NCBI GenBank assembly: GCA_948146395.1
Contig: OX411558.1
Coordinates: forward strand, 35,024,350 to 35,088,349
From: Fragum whitleyi
Lineage: Eukaryota > Mollusca > Bivalvia > Cardiida > Cardiidae
DNA length: 64,000 nucleotides
Direction: 5' to 3'
Shown: piece after piece, positions 22,748 through 31,672 of the stretch
Layout of the letters: each line of letters opens with the position of its first letter
Position numbering within the stretch: position 1 is the first letter of the stretch
The notes under the pieces: model-generated
Databases searched by the model: none
What the model was told of the DNA's origin: nothing
The model's input: the letters and a program-made list of their open reading frames with translations, nothing else
Translations under genes and position numbers: made by a program

Positions 22748-23154
22748 ACATCGTGAAATTGACAAGGTGGAGTGATTTAGGAATGATGTTGTACAAGTGA
22801 GAGGAGCGGGTTTTGAGTGAAATTTAAGGGAGGTTATCCTATATAGCTTATTTTGTTCTGGGTGAACAAAATTAGCGATATGTATTACATCCCTTTAATA
22901 AAATATGCATGAAAGTTCTATAAATACCTTCCAATATCTTCAAGAACCAATCAGACGCTTGAAATATCAATAAGTCATTTAAATCGCGGTTTGGTTATTG
23001 CTTTATTCACTTTTAAGGTAGTTGTTGATATTATAATATTATTATTTTTGAGCGTTTTTGAATAGTTTGAATGAGTGTTTGGGATGAATGATTGGAGCAC
23101 TGAGTGAGCAATTTAGAATGGTTTTGATTGAGATGAATGTCAATTTCACGATGT
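22748..23154. mobile_element. MITE with ACATCGTGAAATTGAC ends, right member (copy A)
   Basis: It begins ACATCGTGAAATTGAC and ends GTCAATTTCACGATGT, a perfect 16-base terminal inverted repeat. It contains the hairpin ATTTTGTTC..GAACAAAAT. TA on both sides suggests a TA target duplication, the rule for Tc1/mariner-type elements (inference). The paralogue is at 55036-55452. Confidence 0.7.
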
Positions 23155-24165
23155 TACTACCTGTAGCTTGTTTGATACACGATGTTTTCCTGTATTTTCC
23201 AATCTTTGAAAATGTATTTTTTCAATACCGCCTGCAACTTCTACAATATACCGTCAATCTAGACCGGAATAAAAGAATTGCTTTTAGTTATTGTCGGACT
23301 CTTTTCTACTTGATTGTTTTTTCTGGCTGTTAAGCATAAGCATTCAACCCATTTCTATTCTGTCTTTAATGTTGGAAAAGAAGACAAAAAAATATATAAT
23401 CATTTTTGACCTGGCGTATCAGGCCATTGGAAACTATCCTGGAAATTGCCTAAGAAAAAGATAATCGAGTCAAAAACCGAACAACATGTGTACTACATAG
23501 CTTTTTTGTGTTCACGCGCGCGCAAAAAATAGGTCTAGTGTGCCCCTAGAAAAACAGCATTACTACGATTGTTAGACGGAATGATCGAATGACTTAATTA
23601 ACTGACTAGTAGCAAACCAATCAACTCAACTTGAATTTTAAAACGCGAGTTGCGCCTGTCTACAAAGCGGAATCAGAGGTAGAAATCTATACTTTGGTAA
23701 ATAGTTGTTTTTGGCGGACTCAGAGCTATATAGTGAGCATACCGTTCGACATTTTTCCTTTGAAGTGAGTTCGGAATGTGACTTACGATCCCTATAGGTA
23801 AATGGAACCATTGGTTTCCCTCGCCTAAAAAGCCTTGCCAAAAAGATTAAAAAAATTGGAGTGCATGCCTTCAAATGTCACCTTGCCTCTTTATAAACCA
23901 GGCCTTCAGCGCTTTTAGCGCTTTGATTTACTTCATTCAAAACACTGCTTTTGCGAACAATGGCCTTAAAAACGAAATTTGTTAGGTTCACAAAACAGTC
24001 TTAATTATCGTTAATACAGTCAGTGCGCCTAAAAGAATAGTACTTCCCAAATCAATAGCTTATCGACTTTAATCATATCCACGTTGAAATAACTGTTCCG
24101 TGCTGTTAGATTATGTTATTCATAACAAAAATTACTATTTTTTTCTTCTTTTTATTGTTTATATA

Positions 24166-24590
24166 TATGACCCGTCACGCGAAAGGGGACAATCTGAGAA
24201 GTGCGCATATTTTCCACACACGCAGTCTGAATAGGGTCTAAACTTTGCTGATTTTCGGAGTCTAGAATGATCATTCCTCCTGCCTATGAGAAGATTATTA
24301 AACCGCGACGTCCGTTGGACCTCTTAAGGGCTTAATCCATTTTTAGAAAACGCAATTCCCAGATATCCTATTAATGTGACGCGACACGCGAACAAGAATC
24401 AATTGGGAATTCCGTTGAATAAATATATAACAAAAAGATTCGATAAAGCAGGGGTCAATCAGAAGGTGCATTTAAAAAATAATATTGGCGAGTAGAATGT
24501 GAGAAGTTTCGATCCTGGTCAGCCTGCACAAGCAGAGCACCTGACTTTGTTCAATGTTGCTCGCGGAAAGACAGTTTGGATCACATAGAT
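24166..24590. mobile_element. two facing fragments of the TGACCCGT MITE family (copy A)
   Basis: 24166-24290 matches the reverse complement of the right half of the element at 5211-5481 (TGACCCGTCACGCG..GTCTAGAATGATCATT). 24377-24590 matches its left half (TGTGACGCGACACGCG..GGGGTCAATCAGAAGG) in the forward sense. About 85 bases of unrelated sequence lie between. Copy B has the same arrangement at 56474-56870. Confidence 0.55.
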
Positions 24591-25846
24591 TTTCATTCAT
24601 CTTAGGTATCTACATTTTGATATTAAATGTTAAATTTCTTTGTTTGAAAATTTTCGTGAATTATAAATTACAAATTTTGATTGTGCAATCTGTTTTCCCG
24701 ATCGTCATTCTTGGGTGGGGTTAAAGTTACTTATGTGTGGAAATACTGTAAAATCAAACGAGTTTTGCAATAATTGAATATTTGAAAACCTAGTTGAAAG
24801 CAAAGTCTGTCTACTTCATTTGTAGGAAACATTTTATTTATTTTAAGAACGTATAGCAGAACACAATTGACTGCTTAGGAAAACATAAATGTGAATTTTG
24901 CTCGATTTTAAATTCCGATAAAAAAAATCCAATAAGAACTTAAACTTTAAGCCCCTATGGAAAAAACCGGCACCTTTTATATTGTAAACCTTCAAAGCTT
25001 ATTTTCTATGAAAATTTAAAATTCAAACAGCGTATGTCAATAAATCACAATATAGAGAAGCCCATGTCCAAAAAATATCTGGGAAGCGCTTGAAAAAGCA
25101 CCCCTTGCCAAATTAAAATGATGGAATATCAGAACGAAATGTTGAAATATTCGAGAGTGATTGATTACATTTAATCTACTGTGAAGCGTTGCTGTTGAAG
25201 ATACACGAAGTGGTATTAAATAATACTGAAATTGGGCCTTATACAGCAGACTTTTATATCAACTTGTAAAGATTGTAAAACGTAATTTTTCTTTTAAAAA
25301 AAAATGGCACTGAAACAAATTGCACAAATATTCATGTATTCAAAATATTACTATGCTAACTATGATGCACTTAAATGGCAAAATTTTTTATGTGTATTAT
25401 TTAAATGAATAAATATGGGCATGCAACCCTAACATTTTACGGTAGATTTTATAGGTTGACTATCGATCCATATGATACACCATTACTTACATTACTTACA
25501 TTGTACGGACGAGAACCTGCATGTTATCTCCTAGATTGACTGGTATAGCACTCGACTCGTGACTTGATTTGAGCCCAATGGTCGCCGATGTGTTAATTTG
25601 CTAGACACTTATTAGCCCGACTCAGTTAACCCAGCTTTTAAATTGGGAAAGGTTTGTAAAGGTCGACGCCTCTCTATCAGAGACGTTGTTTCCCTCTTGA
25701 CCTTGAAAACATCTGGATTGAGTGGTCGAGAGCGACGCTAAAAGCTAAAATTTTGTTGCAATCAAACTAAAATAAAAATTGATATATACACGAAATATAA
25801 CTACTTTTATACCCCTTCAGTGTGTGTGTTTTAGTGCATTCATTAA

Positions 25847-25869
25847 TACTAACTTTTCCATTTTTACAG
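25847..25869 (+). promoter_or_regulatory. branch point and 3' splice site before the TRIM-like gene (copy A)
   Basis: TACTAAC (25847-25853) is a perfect branch-point consensus, followed by a T-rich tract and ACAG ending at 25869. The same arrangement is at 58158-58180 in copy B, where the end reads ATAG. It indicates that transcription starts further upstream and that the coding exon carries about 455 bases of 5' UTR. The upstream exon was not identified. Confidence 0.55.
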
Positions 25870-26324
25870 AATGCCCTAAAAGATCAGAGATTAGTGTATG
25901 AAGTTTAAAACGAAACAATAAACCTTTCAATTACCGATCAATTGGAACGCCATTTCAAATGATTAAGTATAAGACCGTTTAATCCAGGCTAATACTTGTA
26001 TCGAATTCATTTATTTATATTATTATTACCTATGTGGACGGATTTTGACAGTATTGACAATTTGTTTTAGTTTTAATAATTTCAATCGACTGTTTTGATT
26101 CGGTATTGATTCTTATTTATATCTGACTTAGTTTAATTGAAACATCATTAGAGCTACATGAATAATGTGATCACCTACATGTGTTAACAATACCGAATTC
26201 GTGGTAAACGCTAAGAAGGTCCATGTATCTAAATGAATTTAAGCCATTTCTGTGTCAACAATGACCATTTAGCCACGACATCGTAAAGGAATTCATGACG
26301 ATAATAAAATAATAGGAAAAGAAA

Positions 26325-28379
26325 ATGGATGACCATACATCTGCGAAGCTGGCCAAAAATGGCGGCCAAAAATTGGGGAGAAAATTAAAAGAATACAGAC
26401 TCAACCTACTAAAATGGGAGACTCACACTGACCAAAGGTTGGAGAACTTTTGTGTTGACCATAGCTGTGTGTGTTGTTATGAATGTTTGGTATCAGTTCA
26501 CTCATATTGCTGTATTCAACCGCTGGACGAGATGCCAGTTAATCTTGGCGATACAGAAATAGAGCAAATCTGTTCCTCATTACATGACATATACAATAAA
26601 GTTACATTGTCCATCGGAAATGCATTGACTGGTATAAATTCTCTTCAACGGATAACAACTGATCTTTCTACTGATGTTGATAAAAACAGTAAGAAATTTG
26701 AGGATAGTTCTTTATTCGAGAGTGTTCAGGATATAAAGGATAGACTGCAACAGCTATGTTTTCTCTACAGAGAGTTGGAAGATCGATTATGTGTTACAAG
26801 ACAAACATTTACTCATTGTTTGACACATAAACATGATCTGGTATCGCTGGTAATTTTCTTGAAAAGTAAAAACAGACTTGCTCAGGTATATTACCAATTG
26901 TTGTTATCCACAGATGATCTGTTTAAAGATGCGATAAATAGAGAAACAAATAATATTCTTTTAAAGGCGAATGAATTATTACACGAAGTCATTCATCTTA
27001 CAAAAGAGTTCGTAGGAATTCTAAATAAAGCAAACAGAGTTGAGAAAAGAACTGTTCTCATCCGCAGTTCCAAACCGCGCACTGAAAACAGACAGGTTAA
27101 ACATGAGGAATGCCCTTCTGTGGAATATACTAAAAATGGTGAATTTGAAAATTCAAACCCACTGGTAGTGAATCGTACAACAATTGTAGGCAAAGGTTTG
27201 AGTGAAGCCAAACTCGAAAAGAAAACGCATGGAAATTCTAAACATGCTACGAATGAAAGTAACAATGAAAATGAGGATATCTTGAGATTTCATGATAATG
27301 CTCCTAACAGTAAGCCTGATGAATCGGCAATTGAAGATACAGCGGTTTCAGCAAAACCGCATTATGAAGAAGAACTGAATTACGAAGATTCGTTTGGTGA
27401 TTGTCCAGTACCAAAGAATCTCCATTCACAGCAGGTACTGAAAGAAATAAATGAGGGTAGCTTACCTGAAAGATTGTCCATAAAACGGTCATTAACACAG
27501 GATATTGTTCTAAGTACTAATAGAGTTTTCTCTGAGAGAAGTAACCCCCCTGGTCAGTATCGACAGGCCATTCAAGTTCAACATAACCTGAAGCTTGAAC
27601 TAATAAACCAATGGAGAGTTACTCTACAAAATGACGTGTTACAGTGTAACGTATTTGACATAGCATGTATGCCTGATGGTAAAATTGTTGTGTCCGATGT
27701 AAATAATTCCTGCCTTAAACTATTTGATGATAATGTAGACAAAGCAATGTATCTTTACACAAAATACCCTCCCTATAGTATTGTATGTGTCTCAAATAGT
27801 CTTTTAATGTTTGTTTGTGGACACGCAAGAAACTGTCTAAATCTGGTGAGTGTGACAACAGGGCTAGAGATACGTCAAGAGTTTACCACCAATCACGCTT
27901 GTGTTGCGCTTGCAACAAACAATTCTTTTATAAATGTTCTATGTGAAAACAACTTTCGTACAGAATGTCATAACTTGAATACTGAGGGTGTAGTTAATAT
28001 GAAGATCGACATTGGAAACCATGTTAAATCCCCCCAGTTCATCGCGGTGGATCTGATATCAGAGAGAGTGTACATCACAGACAACAACGGCGTTTACAGT
28101 TTTGACAGATCAGGCAGTAAAATTACACATTGTCAAGACAAAGCTGTCTCAAGGTATAGAGGTATTTCCGCAGACTCTAGAGGAAACATTTTTCTCTGTA
28201 CTTGTTTTCCCGACGGAGTTTATGCGATGCCGAAAACCAAAAATTACCTCCAACCGCTACTTCTCGGACCGGAAGTGCATCAGGTGAATGCCATTTGCTA
28301 CAGTGAAAGGGATAACTCAATTTTTGTGTCATTTTCCGACTCTGATTATATCAGACAATACAAAATTATTTCAGACTAG
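26325..28379 (+). CDS. TRIM-like protein: RING-less B-box, coiled coil, NHL-like propeller (copy A)
   Basis: Intronless 684-residue ORF. The start is firm: ATG in context AAAATGG, with an in-frame TAG 12 bases upstream. Residues 31-62 form a B-box 2-like zinc finger with ligands H34, C43, H46, C51, C54, H59 and C62; the expected first ligand is W31, so one metal site looks incomplete. Residues about 76-245 are helical and heptad-rich, the usual B-box-linked coiled coil. Residues about 250-415 are a hydrophilic, acidic, probably disordered linker. From about 415 to 684 several NHL-like blades occur (near 443-470 with MPDGKIVVSD, 568-597, 611-640, 653-682). There is no RING, so E3 activity is not supported, and no filamin domain as in TRIM2/3/71. 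In animals such proteins are cytoplasmic scaffolds or RNA-binding regulators, and bivalves have large expansions of them; the exact role here is unknown. The paralogue at 58656 differs at 7 residues. Confidence 0.88.
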   Translation: MDDHTSAKLAKNGGQKLGRKLKEYRLNLLKWETHTDQRLENFCVDHSCVCCYECLVSVHSYCCIQPLDEMPVNLGDTEIEQICSSLHDIYNKVTLSIGNALTGINSLQRITTDLSTDVDKNSKKFEDSSLFESVQDIKDRLQQLCFLYRELEDRLCVTRQTFTHCLTHKHDLVSLVIFLKSKNRLAQVYYQLLLSTDDLFKDAINRETNNILLKANELLHEVIHLTKEFVGILNKANRVEKRTVLIRSSKPRTENRQVKHEECPSVEYTKNGEFENSNPLVVNRTTIVGKGLSEAKLEKKTHGNSKHATNESNNENEDILRFHDNAPNSKPDESAIEDTAVSAKPHYEEELNYEDSFGDCPVPKNLHSQQVLKEINEGSLPERLSIKRSLTQDIVLSTNRVFSERSNPPGQYRQAIQVQHNLKLELINQWRVTLQNDVLQCNVFDIACMPDGKIVVSDVNNSCLKLFDDNVDKAMYLYTKYPPYSIVCVSNSLLMFVCGHARNCLNLVSVTTGLEIRQEFTTNHACVALATNNSFINVLCENNFRTECHNLNTEGVVNMKIDIGNHVKSPQFIAVDLISERVYITDNNGVYSFDRSGSKITHCQDKAVSRYRGISADSRGNIFLCTCFPDGVYAMPKTKNYLQPLLLGPEVHQVNAICYSERDNSIFVSFSDSDYIRQYKIISD

Positions 28380-28645
28380 AAATGGAATCGAGTTCCCATC
28401 AAATCAATGCTAGACACTATCTCATAATTGTGTGTCTGGAGATTGTCTTTGTGTCATTTGCTGCATGTTTCGTGATGTCGTAAACCGGCGAAGTTTTTCA
28501 CTTTCTATAACAGGTGTTGAACTGTCTTTCAGGAATCCTTACTTATGATCGAGTGGGTTTCCATACATAAGCGTTTCCTTCCTTTATATACATGTACTTC
28601 CTATATCTAATACAAATTGAAATGTCTAGATTTGTCATATCATCT

Positions 28646-28651
28646 AATAAA
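28646..28651 (+). promoter_or_regulatory. poly(A) signal AATAAA (copy A)
   Basis: This AATAAA is 267 bases after the stop codon; a second lies at about 28820. If the first is used, the hairpin at 28664-28725 falls at or beyond the cleavage site; if the second is used, the hairpin is in the 3' UTR. Confidence 0.45.
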
Positions 28652-28663
28652 TGTATCTTTAAA

Positions 28664-28725
28664 GCCAAGGTTCTCACTCTACTTTGTTAAGGCTGTACGG
28701 AACAAAGCGGAGTGAGAACCTTGGC
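28664..28725 (+). repeat. strong hairpin just downstream of the TRIM-like gene (copy A)
   Basis: GCCAAGGTTCTCACTC and GAGTGAGAACCTTGGC are a perfect 16-base inverted repeat, extended by ACTTTGTT/AACAAAGCG, around a GCTGTACG loop region. It is unchanged at 60995-61056. It could be a 3'-UTR structure, a small-RNA precursor-like hairpin or a tiny foldback transposon; the sequence does not decide. Confidence 0.8.
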
Positions 28726-30306
28726 TGTAAAATTAGTTTAGGATTAAGAGAATATGTTACACTCTAATATATAGATATAGACTTATTCAGAGGATGATGT
28801 TTTTTTTTCTCTGAAGATAATAAAGTGGGAAAACATTGAGTACAAATGAGAAATTGCTCTTAACAAGCAAGTTGGCCCCTTTCTCTATCTTTTCTACAGT
28901 ACTTTGTAGTCTCTTTTAATTTGAATTTGAATCACTCTTGAAATCGTAAATAGTCAGAAACTGTTCGCGCTATACAATCTGTGTATATTCCTGCCATACA
29001 ATAGAATTAAAATTCCATCATTGCAGTAGAAATTCCTGGATCAACCCGGAAATTAGTCAGACTTCCTATAAAAGAATCACAAATAAATGTAAGAAATCCA
29101 AAGTTCGTTGTAGTCAAACCTATCACGTTGCAACTCTAAATAGGTTTATTTGCTTTCTCTCTGAATAAACCCACGTGCGAAATGACACGCTTTCATGGCT
29201 GCGCCCGAATTATTCTCGAGGTCTATTCCGTAGATTGATCGCTGCACGGTATTTTAGATATTTGACACCTCTCCTTAGTATATACGGTCCGATTGACATG
29301 GATTATTCGCAGAATATATTATATCATTTGACCTTGCGCATATTTATAATATTCGCAAATGCCTGCCTTGTCTGAATTATCTTATCTAGTATAATGATTT
29401 GACGCTCAATCCCGATTTTTACTTTCTCAGCAAATCCGTGTTCATTCTGGTGTTGCTTTGATTAAGAATAACCACGAAAACACGATTTATAATTTTGACT
29501 TACGACCATTTTTTTTCGTAAGAACTTAAGTAGAACGGGCCCAAGTAACTTTAATTTTTGACTTACGCAAAAAGTTATCTTAAGATGTTTGGTAAAACGG
29601 GTCCAAGGGTTTTGATCGCCTGCTGATGACCTGGCAAACTCAAACGACATTTCCAAGTTTCTTGAGAAGATATGTAAGGAAACCTTATATAATATGACAT
29701 AATGAAATCTAGAAGTCAGATATCGAAATGAAGCTAGGAAAAAATAGTCATAAATCGTCTCCCAAAACATATTAGATCCCTTATCGAAGAATGGCCGGAG
29801 TTACACATACCGTATTAGGATTGATGGATGGATATTTGTCGACTGTCGCCATTTTGTTTTTCCAAGAGCTTAAGGAAAGAGTGAGTAGGATTTCTGAGAA
29901 TTGTGATATCTCTTTTATCATAGATCGCTGTAGAATTGTTTCAAATCAATTTTCTCTGCTGTAACCCAGACAAAAATAAAGATATTTAACGGTTAAGATA
30001 ATCTTAAAGTGTTGAAGCTATTACTCAATGGGCAGCCCTCGGCGATTTTACGGTATAGACATCGGAAATAATGAGGGCGCCGTCATTAAGCGGGTCATTT
30101 GGTACGTTGGTTTGTATGACGTCACATATAGTCGTATATCAACTATCCCGCTGAGGATGACGTTGCAAAAAGCAAAATCAAAGAAAGGATAAAATTGGAC
30201 ATATTATAATTTGATAACAAGACGCAGTGATTTACTGCAATTTGTCATCAAATTACAATACTCCAAAGAGATCACCATAGACGATCGGAAAGCGTTAACA
30301 ATTTTT
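28726..30306. other. downstream flank of the gene (copy A), no gene
   Basis: It contains a copy of the GAAATTGCT hairpin repeat (28825-28905), two tandem, degenerate units of about 77 bases ending AACGGGCCCAAG and AACGGGTCCAAG (29500-29610), and a small foldback (TAATTTGATAACAA / TTGTCATCAAATTA, about 30208-30256). Copy B is nearly identical. Confidence 0.5.
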
Positions 30307-31270
30307 AGCTCACCTAAGCAGAAGTGCTCAAGGTGAGCTATTGTGATCGTAGAATGTCAGTCGTGCGTCGTCCACAATTTCTTTAAACATCTTCTCCTCC
30401 TAAACCAGTGCGCCAATCTTGATGAAACTTGGCAGGTATGTTCCTTGGGTCAAGCTTTACCAAAATTGTTCAATTAAATGAAATCCTCTCTTAACTTTCC
30501 CTTAACCCTTGACAAAAAGGATGAAAATAGGAAAATCTCCAAAAATCTTCTCCTCTGAAACCAGAAGGCAGACAGCTTTCATATTTGGTATGAAGCATGA
30601 TCTACTGAACCTCTACGAAGTTTTTTTTTTCATATCAAGCCCCTGGGTTACATTTGGGCTCCACCTGGGCGCAATCCTTTTTACAAAGAATCAAAGACCG
30701 AGAGTCTTTAAAAATCTCTTCTCTCAAACCAGAAGGCAGTTAGCTTTCATCTTTGGTATGCAGCATGATCTAGTGGACCACTACCAAGTTTGTTCATATC
30801 AAGACCCTGGGTTCATATTTGGGCTTTACTCTAGCACATCCCTTTTAGCTCCTCTGAGCACGAAGGGTAAAAAAGGAAAAAAATAAAAAAAATCTCCTTC
30901 TCAGAAACCAAAAGGCAGACAGCTTTCATATTTAGTATGCAGCATCATCTACTTCATCTACATTGATCTTGGTTCTTTCATTGGCCCGAACATTCGGCGC
31001 GAGTACTGGTGAGCTTTCCAGGAAGCAGAATCGAGAGGGATTAATCGAAGTTGTAAGAACTTGTTTCCCAATCGATGTAAAATAAAAAGGTTTAAACCAA
31101 TCAAAGAGCGGAAAGGCATATCCTTCTTGCTCTTGGCTGAAAATATTCCATGGTATTGATCTTAAGTAGAAATTATCTCCTTGTTGACATCTGCCTATTT
31201 AATTAATGTGATGTCCCAGGGGTCAACGAGACTGAGGTGAGCGATTTAGGACCATCATGGTCCTCATGTT
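30307..31270 (+). mobile_element. AGCTCACC dispersed element, 0.96 kb (copy A)
   Basis: It begins AGCTCACCTAAGCAGAAGTG..AAGGTGAGC and ends GAGGTGAGCGATTTAGG..TCCTCATGTTT. Inside are repeated units with 'ctcctctgaaaccagaaggcagacagctttcatatttggtatg' style sequence about every 170-190 bases. A truncated SINE body is nested at about 30965-31090. The open frames across it are repeat-driven. The paralogue is at 62638-63601. Confidence 0.65.
30965..31090 (+). mobile_element. headless SINE fragment nested in the AGCTCACC element (copy A)
   Basis: It matches the body, without the tRNA head, of the minus-strand SINE at 32941-33133: GATCTTGGTTCTTTCATTGG, CATTCGGCGCGAGTAC, GAGAGGGATTAATC, GTAAGAACTTGTTTCCCAAT and CGATGTAAAATAAA. 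An extra GGTGAGCTTTCCAGGAAGCA segment lies in the middle. The counterpart in copy B is at about 63296-63421. Confidence 0.65.
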
Positions 31271-31672
31271 TTTTTCTGCAAGCGGACGAATGACCAAAGT
31301 CCCACCAGCAGCCGATTCACCTAAAAGTGACCCATAATTACAACACTTACGTCTGAGGTACTTTTCAGTTTACGGAAAAGTCCGAGCGATGTTCCAATTG
31401 ACATTGAACCCTACTTTTCTGGTTCATCGTTACGTCTTTGTAGTAAAAGTATCGATAACAATATCAAAATGAAGACACCTTTAATTTCTTGGAAAGGATT
31501 TTTTTTTTTTGATACTTCCAGCGATATTTGAATTATTTCTATTTTATATTTGCTCAGAAATACAATGTATCTGCTGTACAGAAGCTATTTTTTTGTACCA
31601 AAAACAATGATCCGATTTCTCCATTTATTATAAAGGATTTGAATTGAATGCTGCGGCGCAATTTCTTGCAAC

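Larger units (their letters stand above)
23155..25869. other. upstream region of the TRIM-like gene (copy A)
   Basis: Divergence from copy B falls here to about 1-2%. It contains a rearranged transposon (24166-24590). A minus-strand open frame at 23638-23874 exists in shortened form in copy B; it shows no domain and no splice context and is not called. The right end is intron-like, ending in a branch point and 3' splice site at 25847-25869. No TATA box could be assigned. Confidence 0.45.
11342..31672 (+). repeat. segmental duplication, copy A
   Basis: The segment matches 34125-64000 in the same orientation and order. The start is set where CTACCACAAAAAGGGACTA begins to align (34127 in copy B); the sequences just left are unrelated. 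The end is only a lower bound, because copy B is cut by the window edge at the base matching 31672. The spacing between copies grows from about 22,783 bases at the left edge to 32,331 at the gene, explained by insertions in copy B. Copy A contains only a few hundred bases not found in B. Confidence 0.93.

Noticed and set aside
23638..23874. 78-codon minus-strand frame with a 67-codon counterpart at 55946-56149
   Set aside because: A frameshift near the start in one copy, no domain and no splice sites; conserved only because the flanks are young duplicates.
25500..25745. SINE-like stretch (GGTATAGCACTCGACTCGTGA) upstream of the gene
   Set aside because: A-box-like phrase only; no B box or second copy other than the duplicated one, so support is too weak.
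26993..27498. Minus-strand frames opposite the TRIM-like gene (also 59324-59829)
   Set aside because: Shadows of the 684-codon ORF on the other strand.
30509..30886. 125-codon frame repeating a QTAFIFGMKHDL-like phrase
   Set aside because: It is a translation of the tandem units inside the AGCTCACC element, not a gene; the copy B frame is shorter because of a base deletion.
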